Shown: piece by piece, positions 1-8,201 of the stretch | Layout of the letters: every line of letters begins with the position of its first letter | Position numbering within the stretch: the first letter of the stretch is position 1 | Assembly (NCBI GenBank): GCA_013821825.1 | Contig: PNJK01000034.1 | Span: forward strand, 1 to 36,603 | Source of the DNA: Rhodobacter sp. | GTDB lineage: Bacteria; Pseudomonadota; Alphaproteobacteria; Rhodobacterales; Rhodobacteraceae | DNA length: 36,603 nt | Direction of reading: 5' to 3' | Notes under the pieces: model-generated | Database searches by the model: none | What the model was told of the DNA's origin: nothing | Seen by the model: the letters and a program-made list of their open reading frames with translations, nothing else | Position numbers and translations under genes: made by a program

Positions 1-140
1 AAAACCCGGAAAGCCCGGCTGTCCTTGGCGTGCGCGGCATCCCGGCGCTCTTTATGTTCAAGGATGGCCAGGTCGTGTCGAACAAGGTCGGCGCCGCCCC
101 GAAGGCCGCGCTGGAAACCTGGATCAAGTCGGCGATCTGA
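1..140 (+). CDS. trxA: Thioredoxin, C-terminal fragment (5' end outside window)
   Basis: The reading frame is open from base 3 to the TGA at 138-140 and encodes the last 45 residues of a thioredoxin-fold protein. It shows the cis-proline segment [17 protein letters not shown], followed by a C-terminal helix ([12 protein letters not shown]). In thioredoxins the cis-Pro loop packs against the CXXC redox site, which would lie upstream of the window. The residue after the cis-Pro is Ala where Thr is usual (IPT), a mild variation. Thioredoxins are cytoplasmic disulfide reductases. The gene ends just before a strong hairpin and is separate from pnp. The assignment rests on the C-terminal third only, so a thioredoxin-domain variant cannot be excluded. 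Confidence 0.75.
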   Translation, partial: NPESPAVLGVRGIPALFMFKDGQVVSNKVGAAPKAALETWIKSAI

Positions 141-166
141 AGCCTGCGCCGAAGTCATCAGACTGT

Positions 167-197
167 ACGCCCGGCCGCAGCCCCTGCGGCCGGGCGT
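167..197 (+). terminator. Rho-independent-type hairpin after the thioredoxin gene
   Basis: A perfect 13-bp GC-rich inverted repeat (167-179 with 185-197) encloses a 5-nt loop and is followed by a T-rich run (atctctttgcttt). It lies 26 bases past the thioredoxin stop. It is a likely terminator and separates this gene from pnp. Confidence 0.75.
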
Positions 198-362
198 ATC
201 TCTTTGCTTTCCATCCCGGGGGAATTCCTGTATGGCCCGCGCAATCTGCGACGTGAAGCCCGCCCCCGGGGCACATGCAAAGGATCCAGGGGGAAAGGCG
301 GCAATGGGGCCGCCAGATAAAGGGACACCGGCAGGGGCCGCTTGTCCCAGAGGAAACGATAC

Positions 363-2498
363 ATGTTCAATGTGACGAAAAAATCCATCCAGTGGGGCAA
401 TGAAACGCTCACGCTGGAAACCGGGAAAGTTGCGCGCCAAGCCGATGGGTCGGTGATCGCGACGCTGGGTGAAACTCAGGTGATGGCCAACGTGACCTTC
501 GCGCGTCAAGCGAAGCCGGGCCAGGACTTCTTCCCCCTGACGGTGCACTATCAGGAAAAATACTATGCCGCGGGCAAGGTTCCCGGCGGGTTCTTCAAGC
601 GCGAGGCGCGTCCGTCCGAGAAGGAAACGCTGACGTCGCGCCTGATCGACCGGCCGATCCGTCCGCTGTTCGTCGACGGCTTCCGCAACGAAGTGCTGGT
701 GATGGCCACCGTGCTGTCCTGCGACCTGGAAAACGATCCCGACATCGTGGCGATGATCGCGGTTTCGGCGGCGCTGACGGTCTCTGGCGTGCCCTTCATG
801 GGTCCGATTGGTGCGGCACGCGTGGGCTTTGTGAACGGCGCTTATGTGCTGAACCCGTCGATGGACGACATGACGCAGCTCAGGATGAAGCCCGACCAGC
901 GGCTTGATCTGGTCATCGCCGGCACCAAAGACGCCGTGATGATGGTGGAATCGGAAGCCTACGAACTGACCGAAGAAGAGATGCTGGGCGCGGTCGTCTT
1001 CGGCCACGAGCAGATGCAGCCGGTGATCGACCTGATCATGGAATTTGCGGAAGACTCGGCGAAAGAGCCCTTCGACTTCACCCCGCCCGACTACTCGGCG
1101 CTTTATGCCAAGGTGAAGAAGGCTGGCGAAAAGCAGATGCGCGCTGCCTTTGCGATCCGCGACAAGCAAGAGCGCACCTCTGCCATCGAAGCGGCGGTTG
1201 ACGCGGTCAAGGCCGCGATGAGCGAAGAAGATCAGGCGGATGCAAACCTGCATCCGGCGATCAAGAAGCTGGAAGCGGCGGTCCTGCGCGGCGATGTCGT
1301 GAAGAACGGCACCCGGATCGACGGTCGCGACACCAAGACCGTCCGTCCGATCGTCTGCGAAACCGGCATCCTGCCGCGGACGCATGGCTCGGCCCTGTTC
1401 ACCCGTGGCGAGACGCAGGGCCTTGTGGTCACCACGCTGGGCACCGGCGAAGATGAGCAGATCATCGACGCGCTGAACGGCAACTACCGGTCGAACTTCA
1501 TGCTGCACTACAACTTCCCTCCCTATTCGGTGGGTGAGGTTGGCCGCGTGGGCAGCCCCGGACGTCGCGAGATCGGCCATGGCAAGCTTGCCTGGCGCGC
1601 GCTGCAGGCGGTTCTGCCTGCGCCGACTGATTTCCCCTATACGGTCCGCGTCGTGTCCGAGATCACGGAATCGAACGGCTCCTCGTCGATGGCTTCGGTC
1701 TGCGGTGGCTCCTTGTCCATGATGGACGCGGGCGTGCCGTTGAAGGCTCCGGTTGCTGGCGTTGCCATGGGCCTGATCCTGGAAGATGACGGCAAGTGGG
1801 CCGTGCTGACGGATATCCTTGGCGACGAGGATCACCTTGGCGACATGGACTTCAAAGTTGCCGGGACGGAAAGCGGCATCACCAGCCTGCAGATGGACAT
1901 CAAGATTGCCGGGATCACCCCGGCGATCATGAAACAGGCGCTGGCGCAGGCGAAAGACGGCCGGATTCACATCCTGGGCGAGATGGCCAAGGCGCTGACC
2001 TCGGCACAGGCGTTCAGCGAATACGCTCCGAAGATCGAGACCATGAGCATCCCGACCGACAAGATCCGGGAAGTCATCGGCTCGGGCGGCAAGGTCATCC
2101 GCGAGATCGTTGAGCTGTCGGGAGCCAAGGTCGACATCAACGACGACGGCGTGATCAAGATTGCCTCGAACGACGCGAACGCCATCAAGCGCGCCTATGA
2201 CATGATCTGGTCGATCGTGGCTGAACCCGAAGAGGGCAAGGTCTACACCGGCAAGGTTGTGAAACTGGTCGACTTCGGCGCCTTCGTGAACTTCTTCGGC
2301 AAGCGCGATGGTCTGGTGCACGTGTCCCAGATTGCCAACAAGCGCTTGAACCACCCGAACGAGCTTCTGAAGGAAGGCCAGGAAGTGAAGGTCAAGCTTC
2401 TGGGCTTTGACGATCGCGGCAAGGTTCGCCTTGGCATGAAGATGGTCGACCAGGTGACTGGCGAAGAGATCACCGAGAAGGCCGAAGCCGAAGGCTGA
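363..2498 (+). CDS. pnp: Polyribonucleotide nucleotidyltransferase (PNPase)
   Basis: PNPase is a phosphorolytic 3'-5' exoribonuclease and degradosome component acting in mRNA turnover. The 711-residue product has the family's usual length and order: two RNase PH-like domains, with the catalytic second core around residues 310-545; a KH domain with the GXXG loop in [12 protein letters not shown] near residues 568-579; and a C-terminal S1 domain from about residue 624 ([19 protein letters not shown]). The ATG at 363 is chosen because AGAGGA at 349-354 sits 8 nt upstream and the protein then begins [12 protein letters not shown], typical of alphaproteobacterial PNPases. An in-frame TTG at 342 would add seven residues and has no ribosome-binding site. 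The gene is flanked by terminators and appears monocistronic. Confidence 0.97.
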   Translation: MFNVTKKSIQWGNETLTLETGKVARQADGSVIATLGETQVMANVTFARQAKPGQDFFPLTVHYQEKYYAAGKVPGGFFKREARPSEKETLTSRLIDRPIRPLFVDGFRNEVLVMATVLSCDLENDPDIVAMIAVSAALTVSGVPFMGPIGAARVGFVNGAYVLNPSMDDMTQLRMKPDQRLDLVIAGTKDAVMMVESEAYELTEEEMLGAVVFGHEQMQPVIDLIMEFAEDSAKEPFDFTPPDYSALYAKVKKAGEKQMRAAFAIRDKQERTSAIEAAVDAVKAAMSEEDQADANLHPAIKKLEAAVLRGDVVKNGTRIDGRDTKTVRPIVCETGILPRTHGSALFTRGETQGLVVTTLGTGEDEQIIDALNGNYRSNFMLHYNFPPYSVGEVGRVGSPGRREIGHGKLAWRALQAVLPAPTDFPYTVRVVSEITESNGSSSMASVCGGSLSMMDAGVPLKAPVAGVAMGLILEDDGKWAVLTDILGDEDHLGDMDFKVAGTESGITSLQMDIKIAGITPAIMKQALAQAKDGRIHILGEMAKALTSAQAFSEYAPKIETMSIPTDKIREVIGSGGKVIREIVELSGAKVDINDDGVIKIASNDANAIKRAYDMIWSIVAEPEEGKVYTGKVVKLVDFGAFVNFFGKRDGLVHVSQIANKRLNHPNELLKEGQEVKVKLLGFDDRGKVRLGMKMVDQVTGEEITEKAEAEG

Positions 2499-2518
2499 GG
2501 CTATCGGAGAAAGACAGG

Positions 2519-2550
2519 AAATGGCCCCGGGATCCTTCCCGGGGCCATTT
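2519..2550 (+). terminator. Terminator of pnp
   Basis: A perfect 14-bp inverted repeat (2519-2532 with 2537-2550) has a 4-nt loop and begins with A and ends with T residues, 20 bases after the pnp stop. This is a classic intrinsic-terminator layout. The 180 bases from here to 2731 contain nothing else that can be supported. Confidence 0.85.
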
Positions 2551-2731
2551 CTATTGCCGGGATCGCAACGATGATTTGCATCTGGGAAATGTTGGGGACC
2601 CTGCGCGGCTCTTTCCGGACCAGCGCGGCGACCCGGACGCTAACTGCAGGTGTTCGGTGCCGCGACAAATCCAAGTCGCGATATCATGCGAGGGCCGTCG
2701 CCGACCGCTCGCAAATCGGTTGTCATGTGGC

Positions 2732-3610
2732 CTAGCTGCGTTTTGGGTCGCCAAAGAGGTACCGCAGCCGCACAACCTCGAGGAACGAGACCGCCCCAAG
2801 CCGGAAAGCAACCCACAGCACTTGAATGCGTTGAACATCCGTCAAACCGGGATAGGCGAGGGTGCGCTGAATTTCCATGAATGACAAAAAGGGCAGATAG
2901 CTGCTCACCGGGCGCTTGGGAGAGGTGCCCAAAATCTCATTATGGTACTGTCCGCCCTGTAGCCGTCTGCGTTTCTTGGCCAGTTCGGAAAAACTGGCGC
3001 GGGCGGGATGGCGGACCAAGGTTTCCGGGCAGAAAACGATCTCGCAGCCATGCTCGAAAGCTCGGAGACCCCATTCACGATCGCCAAGGGAAAAGCGGTC
3101 CTCACTGAACGGGCCTGCAAGATCAAAGGCCGCACGTCGCACCACAAGATTTGCCGTGACGCCCCAGCCCTCACCGGAATAGACCTCCTGCAACAACGCA
3201 TTGATCCGATCATAAAGCTCGGGGCCGGTCCAGTTGGCTCCTCTTGGAAAAAGCTCCACGGCACCCGCGACGCGGCCGTGTGGGCCCAGATCTGCGATCC
3301 TGGCAAGCCCCGCCTCGATCCAGCGGATGTCTGGCTGGCAATCGCTGTCCGTGAAGAACAGGACGTCGCCCCGTGCTTCATGCAAGGCGGCATTGCGTGC
3401 CGCATAGCTGCCCGGTTTGGCCGCGTGGATGACGCGTGCATTCGCCGGCAGACGCAAGGATTGGGGAACTTCGGGCGACGAGTTGTTGTTGGCGACGATA
3501 ACCTCGAACAACTCCGGCGCCGCGCTCTGCCCGGCAAGGCAGTCAAGACATTTCTGAAGGCCGCGCCAATCATCGAAGGTTGGAATGATGACGGTGGCTT
3601 TCGGGTTCAC
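2732..3610 (-). CDS. Glycosyltransferase family 2 protein
   Basis: This is a GT-A fold sugar transferase using a nucleotide-sugar donor. Visible motifs are the N-terminal beta strand ATVIIPTFDDWRGL, the NNNSSPE loop, the GSYAARNAAL segment, and the metal-binding acidic motif FTDSDC, with a second acidic region around the SLGDREW acceptor-site motif. No membrane segment is evident. The GTG at 3610 is preferred: GGAAAG lies 7 nt upstream and the protein would begin just before the first conserved strand (about 292 residues). ATGs at 3652 and 3646 and a TTG at 3703 are also in frame and would add 12 to 31 unconserved residues. The gene directly follows a decayed glycosyltransferase remnant on the same strand, suggesting a former surface-polysaccharide operon. 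Acceptor and product are unknown. Confidence 0.85.
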   Translation of the reverse strand: MNPKATVIIPTFDDWRGLQKCLDCLAGQSAAPELFEVIVANNNSSPEVPQSLRLPANARVIHAAKPGSYAARNAALHEARGDVLFFTDSDCQPDIRWIEAGLARIADLGPHGRVAGAVELFPRGANWTGPELYDRINALLQEVYSGEGWGVTANLVVRRAAFDLAGPFSEDRFSLGDREWGLRAFEHGCEIVFCPETLVRHPARASFSELAKKRRRLQGGQYHNEILGTSPKRPVSSYLPFLSFMEIQRTLAYPGLTDVQRIQVLWVAFRLGAVSFLEVVRLRYLFGDPKRS

Positions 3611-3665
3611 TGGTCGTCTTTCCAAAATGGTTCCTGTCGCCAACATAGACATGTGCCGCCAGCAG

Positions 3666-3880
3666 TCAGAACCCGACACGCGCGGCCTGGTATCGCTGCT
3701 CAAGGGCAGAAACAGCCTTGTTCAGATCAAATGAATGATGGCAAGGCATTGCGCAAGAATTCCATCGCAGAAATCGCCTGAAATGGCGCTTTGTCCAGCT
3801 TCTGGATAGGCCGGCTGATTTGATCGACCAAAGCGCGGGCAGTGCGGGAACGTAGGGCCGGATTGCTGCTGCATGGCTCA
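3666..3880 (-). pseudogene. Remnant of a glycosyltransferase C-terminus (frameshifted)
   Basis: Two minus-strand frames together resemble the C-terminal tail of a family 4 glycosyltransferase. One frame reads NPALRSRTARALVDQ (like the usual 'DPALRxRxxxxARAL' segment) and ends at a TGA at 3729-3727. The neighbouring frame then gives SFDLNKAVSALEQRYQAA, a plausible last helix, and stops at 3666. No start or donor-binding domain is present upstream, only a hairpin and a second gene remnant. I read this as a truncated, frameshifted pseudogene once upstream of the intact glycosyltransferase. The similarity is judged by eye over a short stretch, so it may be chance. Confidence 0.4.
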
Positions 3881-3897
3881 AACGCTTAGACAAGTAG

Positions 3898-3923
3898 ACC
3901 CACGCAGACGCCGCTGCGTGGGT
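3898..3923 (-). terminator. Hairpin downstream of the peroxiredoxin remnant
   Basis: A perfect 10-bp inverted repeat (3898-3907 with 3914-3923, 6-nt loop) lies 27 bases beyond the stop of the minus-strand peroxiredoxin remnant. On that strand it is followed by only a weakly T-rich sequence (ctacttgtct). It is probably the old terminator of that gene. Confidence 0.5.
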
Positions 3924-3950
3924 TTCAGGTCGCGTCTGTCCAAAGCAGGT

Positions 3951-4466
3951 TCAGGCCGGAGCCTTCGCAAACCGCAGATATGGCAGCTTGATATCCAGTT
4001 CACCGAAGCGCTCTTTCGCCTGGTCATTGTTCAGGGCGAGGGCCCCGATCACGTCCTGCCGAGGCATCCAGTTGGCGGGGGTGGCCAAGGGCACGCCATC
4101 GGTCATCCGCACGGCATCCAAAGCGCGAAGGATCTCGGCGAAGTTGCGGCCGATCGACATCGGGTAGGTCATCGAAAGGCGAATCTTTTTGTCGGGCCCG
4201 ATGATGTAGACAGTGCGCACGGTGGCCGAGTTGGCGGGCGTACGGCCCTCGGTCGGCAGATAGTAGTCGGCGGGCAGTATGTCATAGGCCTTTGCCACGC
4301 TCAGACCTGTGTCGTCGATGATCGGGAAATTGGCTGGGGCGCCGCCAAAGGCCTCGATATCACACTACCACTTCTGATGGTCGGCCACGCTATCGACCGA
4401 CACGCCGATTACCTTGGTGTTGCGCTTTTTCCATTCCGGGGCGATGTCGTTGACGCGGACGGCCAT
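3951..4466 (-). pseudogene. 1-Cys peroxiredoxin (Prx6 type), inactivated
   Basis: The frame starts at ATG 4466 (MAVRVNDIAPE) and runs to 3951, with recognisable peroxiredoxin sequence throughout: RNTKVIGVSVDSVADHQKW, then ANFPIIDDTGLSVAKAYDIL, RTVYIIGPDKKIRLSMTYP and the C-terminal TPANWMPRQDVI segment. Two lesions are present. After APE at 4434-4439 the sequence jumps straight to WKKRNTK, so about 45 residues including the peroxidatic Cys motif (PVCTTE in relatives) are missing; the total is 171 sense codons against about 217 in the family. A TAG at 4367-4365 then interrupts the frame after HQKW. Intact relatives reduce peroxides in the cytoplasm. With the active site gone, this copy cannot have that activity. 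The downstream open frame from 4298 could still give a C-terminal fragment, but nothing suggests it is used. Confidence 0.85.
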
Positions 4467-4631
4467 GGGAACCTCTGTCTTGGGCGGTGCTTGTTCAACC
4501 GGCAAGATAGGAGTTCCGGAACGATGTTTCATCCACTTGAACGCGTAACCAGTTGAAAAGGAACCCTATGCAGCGAAATCCGGCTGAACGGGAGGACTCC
4601 TCCGATCCGGGCGGGGCAAGGAGACTGCGGT

Positions 4632-5672
4632 TCAGTCGAAAGTGCCGGAGACGCGGCCAAGCAGCATGAAGGCCCTTGCCGTACGGGTGTCGGACAAATC
4701 CGCCAGTTCGGCATCGGTCGCATTGGGTTCGAATGCGGCAAAGGTCTTGTCGAAGCTGCGCAGGAAGTGGTGGGCGGCGTCGCGGAAGACCGGATCGGCC
4801 TTCATGCGGGCGGTCGTCAGGGCAAGGCAGTTGCGGTCCCGGATACCGCCAAGGGCGGCGATCGAGCGCCCGCGTTCGCCGGTGGCGAAACGGCGCCAAA
4901 GTTCCGGGCGTGAAAGCTCGGGCGTCAGGTCATCCATGTAGATGCCATCTTGGCTGAGAAGCGTCAGCACATCCTGCGCGGCGCGGATCAGCTTGGCGAC
5001 GGTGCGGTCCTCCAGCGCAAGGCGCAAGGACCGGAAGCCTTCCTTGTCTTCGGGGGATTCCGGGAACTGGAGGGCACGGATGAAATCGGCCACGGACACC
5101 GGCGGGCGCAGATCTTCAGCCGGGCTGCCAAGGGCCAGACCGGGTTGTTCGGCCCCCGATTCGTCCCTTGGTGGTGCAAGGGCTGCCTTGCGGTCGGCCG
5201 ACGGCACCGAAAGCGCCGCATCCCTGCGAGAGGTGAAGGTGGCCAGCATGGTTTCCGCCTGTTTCGTGACGGCGGCAATCTCGTCGATCTTGCGTTCGGC
5301 CGAGGATTTGCCCTGCGATGGCACCGGCATCTGTCCCTGAGTCTGGACATAGCTGGTCCGCATCGCCTCGATCGTGGCCTGCAGGCGTGCGGCCTCGGCC
5401 CGCAGTTCGCGGACCGATCGCAGAGTGATGACCACGACCCAGATCAGGGCGACCGGCAGGAACACCATCAAGAGCGTCATGACCAACCCGAAGGTCTGGG
5501 CGTCATTGCCCGGCGGGGTGATCAGGACATAGACAAGGATCAGCAGCACCCAGATCAGGCTGAGGACGACACCTGCAACCGCCACGCCCCGGCTGGGCGG
5601 CCCGTCGGCGCGCATGACCGGTCCGGGGCCAAGCCCCGGGTCCTTCTTGGGCAGGTCCTGAACTGGTTTCAT
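4632..5672 (-). CDS. Conserved hypothetical inner-membrane protein
   Basis: This is a 346-residue protein of unknown function. Two hydrophobic segments near the N-terminus (about residues 31-52 and 62-86) should span the inner membrane as a hairpin, so that both ends face the cytoplasm. A charged, probably coiled-coil region follows (about 87-150: RELRAEAARLQATIEAM and onwards), then a variable linker and a predicted helical C-terminal domain (about 195-346) rich in acidic and basic residues. I recognise no catalytic motif. It starts at ATG 5672, 15 bases after the greA stop on the same strand, so the two are likely co-transcribed. Such proteins occur in Rhodobacterales next to greA, but I know of no assigned role. 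Confidence 0.8.
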   Translation of the reverse strand: MKPVQDLPKKDPGLGPGPVMRADGPPSRGVAVAGVVLSLIWVLLILVYVLITPPGNDAQTFGLVMTLLMVFLPVALIWVVVITLRSVRELRAEAARLQATIEAMRTSYVQTQGQMPVPSQGKSSAERKIDEIAAVTKQAETMLATFTSRRDAALSVPSADRKAALAPPRDESGAEQPGLALGSPAEDLRPPVSVADFIRALQFPESPEDKEGFRSLRLALEDRTVAKLIRAAQDVLTLLSQDGIYMDDLTPELSRPELWRRFATGERGRSIAALGGIRDRNCLALTTARMKADPVFRDAAHHFLRSFDKTFAAFEPNATDAELADLSDTRTARAFMLLGRVSGTFD

Positions 5673-5687
5673 CAGGGCGTTCCCTGA

Positions 5688-6158
5688 TCAGACGTAACGG
5701 ATCGACAGGATTTCATAGGACCGGGTGCCCCCCGGCGTCTTCACATCGACAGAGTCTCCTTCCTCTTTCCCGATCAGCGCACGGGCCAGCGGAGAGCGGA
5801 TGTTCAAAAGGCCGTTCTCGATATCGGCCTCTGTCTCGCCAACGATCTGGTAGGTCTTTTCGTCATTATTGTCTTCGTCGGCCAGAGTGACCGTCGCCCC
5901 GAACTTGATGGAGCCTGACAGACGCGTGGGGTCGATCACCTCGGCCAGCGACAGGCTACCTTCAAGTTCCTTGATGCGGCCTTCGATGAACCCCTGCTTT
6001 TCGCGCGCAGCGTGATATTCGGCATTTTCCGACAGGTCGCCGTGTTCGCGCGCCTCGGCGATATCACGGATGATCGCCGGCCGGTCGACCGTCTTAAGCT
6101 GCTTCAGCTCTTCGTCCAGCGCGGTGTAGCCGCGCCGGGTCATCGGGATCTTTTCCAT
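5688..6158 (-). CDS. greA: Transcription elongation factor GreA
   Basis: GreA rescues backtracked RNA polymerase by stimulating cleavage of the 3' end of the transcript. The 156-residue product has the usual length: an N-terminal coiled coil with [20 protein letters not shown], which carries the acidic tip residues inserted in the polymerase secondary channel, and a C-terminal FKBP-like domain (about 80-156: [20 protein letters not shown], then [14 protein letters not shown]). The start at ATG 6158 ([14 protein letters not shown]) matches the family and is preceded by GGAAGG. An in-frame upstream start at 6206 would add 16 non-conserved residues. It faces away from etfD across a shared 278-bp upstream region. 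Confidence 0.96.
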   Translation of the reverse strand: MEKIPMTRRGYTALDEELKQLKTVDRPAIIRDIAEAREHGDLSENAEYHAAREKQGFIEGRIKELEGSLSLAEVIDPTRLSGSIKFGATVTLADEDNNDEKTYQIVGETEADIENGLLNIRSPLARALIGKEEGDSVDVKTPGGTRSYEILSIRYV

Positions 6159-6436
6159 TGGCCTTCCACACGAAAAGAAGAAGTCACGGACCGGATCGCG
6201 GCCCATGACTTCGGACTTGTCTTGGCCTCACCTGACCTTAAGGGGCGTGCAAATGCAAGGGGGCATGCCGGGGACGGGCGGTGCTTCGTCGCAGGCGGGA
6301 CAGAAAGTTTCGCCTCGGGCTGGCGACTTGGTGTGATATTGCGTCATGGTTGACCTTGGGGCCGCCTTGCGGCAACAGGAAAGCCGCAAGAAGCCGGCAT
6401 TTCGGGGTGGGCGGGGACGCCCGGGAAGGACATGCG
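6159..6436. other. Divergent intergenic region greA / ETF-QO
   Basis: This 278-bp stretch should hold both divergent promoters. I see no convincing -35/-10 pair. An 8-bp inverted repeat (6366-6373 with 6383-6390) lies in the presumed leader of the plus-strand gene. Short open frames crossing it have no ribosome-binding site and are not supported. Confidence 0.5.
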
Positions 6437-8083
6437 ATGACTGCGATCCAGCGCGAGAAGATGGACTACGATGTCGTGATTGTGGGCGCGGGGCCTGCGG
6501 GCCTTTCCGCCGCAATCAAGCTGAAGCAGCTGGATCCCGATCTGACGGTTGTCGTGCTGGAAAAGGGGTCCGAGGTCGGCGCGCATATCCTTTCAGGGGC
6601 CGTGCTTGACCCGTCGGGCCTGGACGCGCTGTTGCCCGACTGGCGCAGCATGGATGCGCCGATCAAGGTGCCGGTGAAGGAAGACAACTTCTACATGCTG
6701 GGCGAGGCGGGCAAGATCCGCATCCCGAACTGGCCGATGCCGCCCCTGATGTCGAACCACGGCAATTACATTGTCAGCATGGCGAATGTCTGCCGATGGA
6801 TGGCGGGTGTCGCCGAAGGGCTGGGTGTCGAGGTTTTCCCCGGAATGGCATGCAGCGAGCTGGTCTTTGAGGGCGACACGGTGGTCGGCGTGGTTGCGGG
6901 CGAATTTGGCCGCGACCCCGAAACCCGCGAGCCGGGCCCGTCCTATGAGCCGGGGATGGAACTGCGGGGCAAGTATGTCTTCCTGTCGGAAGGCGTGCGC
7001 GGCAGCCTGTCGAAACAGGTGATCGAGAAGTACCAGCTTTCGAAAGGTCATTGCCCGCAGAAATTCGGCCTTGGCATGAAGGAAATCTGGGAGATCGACC
7101 CGGAGAAGCACCGCGAAGGCACGGTAACCCACACGATGGGTTGGCCGCTGGGCAAGAACGCAGGTGGCGGCAGCTTCATCTATCATCTTGAGAACAATCA
7201 GGTTTACATAGGCTTCGTGGTTCACCTGAACTATGAAAATCCGTACGTTTACCCCTACATGGAATTCCAGCGCTTCAAGCATCATCCGATGGTGGCGGAG
7301 CTTCTGAAGGGGGGCAAACGGGTGGCCTATGGCGCGCGGGCGATCAGCGAGGGCGGCTGGCAGTCGATCCCGAAGATGGTGGCGCCGGGTGTAGCGCTTC
7401 TGGGCTGCTCGGCCGGTCTGGTGAACGTGCCGCGGATCAAGGGCAACCACAACGCGATGCTGTCGGGGATCGCGGCGGCCACGGCAGCCCATGCGGCGAT
7501 CAAGGCGGGCCGTCAGGGCGATGAGCTTGACGGCTATGAGGCAGACGTTCGCACCGGCCCGGTTGGCAAGGACCTCAAGCGGGTCCGCAACGTGAAACCG
7601 CTTTGGTCGCGCTATGGTCTGGTAGCAAGCCTGATGGGCGGCGGCGTCGACATGTGGTTGAACACGGTGGGGCTGACCGCCTTCGGCACATTGCGGCACA
7701 AGAAATCCGACGCGGCGGCCACCGGGTTGGCCAAGGATCACAAGGTGATCGACTACCCCAAGCCGGACGGGAAGCTGTCGTTCGACCGGCTGACAAACGT
7801 GGCCTTCAGCTTCACCAACCATGACGAGGCGCAGCCCGCGCATCTTGTGCTGAAAGACCCCTCGGTGCCCATTTCGGTCAACTTGCCGAAATACGCCGAA
7901 CCGGCACAGCGCTATTGTCCGGCCGGGGTCTACGAGGTGCTGGGCGAAGGCGCGGATGCGACGTTCCGGATCAACTTCCAGAACTGCGTCCACTGCAAGA
8001 CCTGCGACATCAAGGACCCAAGCCAGAACATCAACTGGACCACGCCAATGGGCGGCGGCGGGCCGAACTATCCCAACATGTAG
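6437..8083 (+). CDS. etfD: Electron transfer flavoprotein-ubiquinone oxidoreductase
   Basis: ETF-QO is a membrane-associated iron-sulfur flavoprotein that passes electrons from reduced electron-transfer flavoprotein (from fatty-acid, branched amino-acid and choline-derivative oxidation) to ubiquinone. Near the N-terminus is the FAD-binding dinucleotide motif DVVIVGAGPAGLSAAIKL. A C-terminal ferredoxin-like domain (about 450-548) carries the 4Fe-4S cysteines in CPAGVYE and NCVHCKTCDIKDPSQNI. At 548 residues it has the family's usual length. The start ATG 6437 has GGAAGGA six bases upstream; the longer open frame from 6281 lacks such support. No etfAB genes are in the window. Confidence 0.96.
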   Translation: MTAIQREKMDYDVVIVGAGPAGLSAAIKLKQLDPDLTVVVLEKGSEVGAHILSGAVLDPSGLDALLPDWRSMDAPIKVPVKEDNFYMLGEAGKIRIPNWPMPPLMSNHGNYIVSMANVCRWMAGVAEGLGVEVFPGMACSELVFEGDTVVGVVAGEFGRDPETREPGPSYEPGMELRGKYVFLSEGVRGSLSKQVIEKYQLSKGHCPQKFGLGMKEIWEIDPEKHREGTVTHTMGWPLGKNAGGGSFIYHLENNQVYIGFVVHLNYENPYVYPYMEFQRFKHHPMVAELLKGGKRVAYGARAISEGGWQSIPKMVAPGVALLGCSAGLVNVPRIKGNHNAMLSGIAAATAAHAAIKAGRQGDELDGYEADVRTGPVGKDLKRVRNVKPLWSRYGLVASLMGGGVDMWLNTVGLTAFGTLRHKKSDAAATGLAKDHKVIDYPKPDGKLSFDRLTNVAFSFTNHDEAQPAHLVLKDPSVPISVNLPKYAEPAQRYCPAGVYEVLGEGADATFRINFQNCVHCKTCDIKDPSQNINWTTPMGGGGPNYPNM

Positions 8084-8097
8084 GCGGCCTCACGAAA

Positions 8098-8122
8098 GCT
8101 TGTCCGCGAAACGCGGGCAGGC
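8098..8122 (+). terminator. Possible hairpin after ETF-QO gene
   Basis: An 11-bp stem with two G-U pairs and an AAA triloop (8098-8108 with 8112-8122) starts 15 bases after the stop. No T tract follows, so it may be a transcript-end stabiliser and not a terminator. Confidence 0.35.
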
Positions 8123-8201
8123 TGGTCGGGTGGGGCGGCGCTGCATTGCCTTGGGCGGGCCGGGCGGCTAGCTTTCGCCACATGCCCCTGGAGGAAGCCC
8201 A

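Noticed and set aside
342-362. TTG start for pnp, seven codons upstream
   Set aside because: There is no Shine-Dalgarno sequence before it, whereas ATG 363 has AGAGGA eight bases upstream and matches the family start.
3951-4298. Intact 115-residue protein from the peroxiredoxin 3' half
   Set aside because: It begins at an internal Met within conserved peroxiredoxin sequence and lacks the catalytic domain; it is best explained as the remnant of the broken gene.
6593-7993. 466-residue minus-strand open frame opposite the ETF-QO gene
   Set aside because: It is a shadow frame of the plus-strand gene, rich in Arg and His, with no start context.
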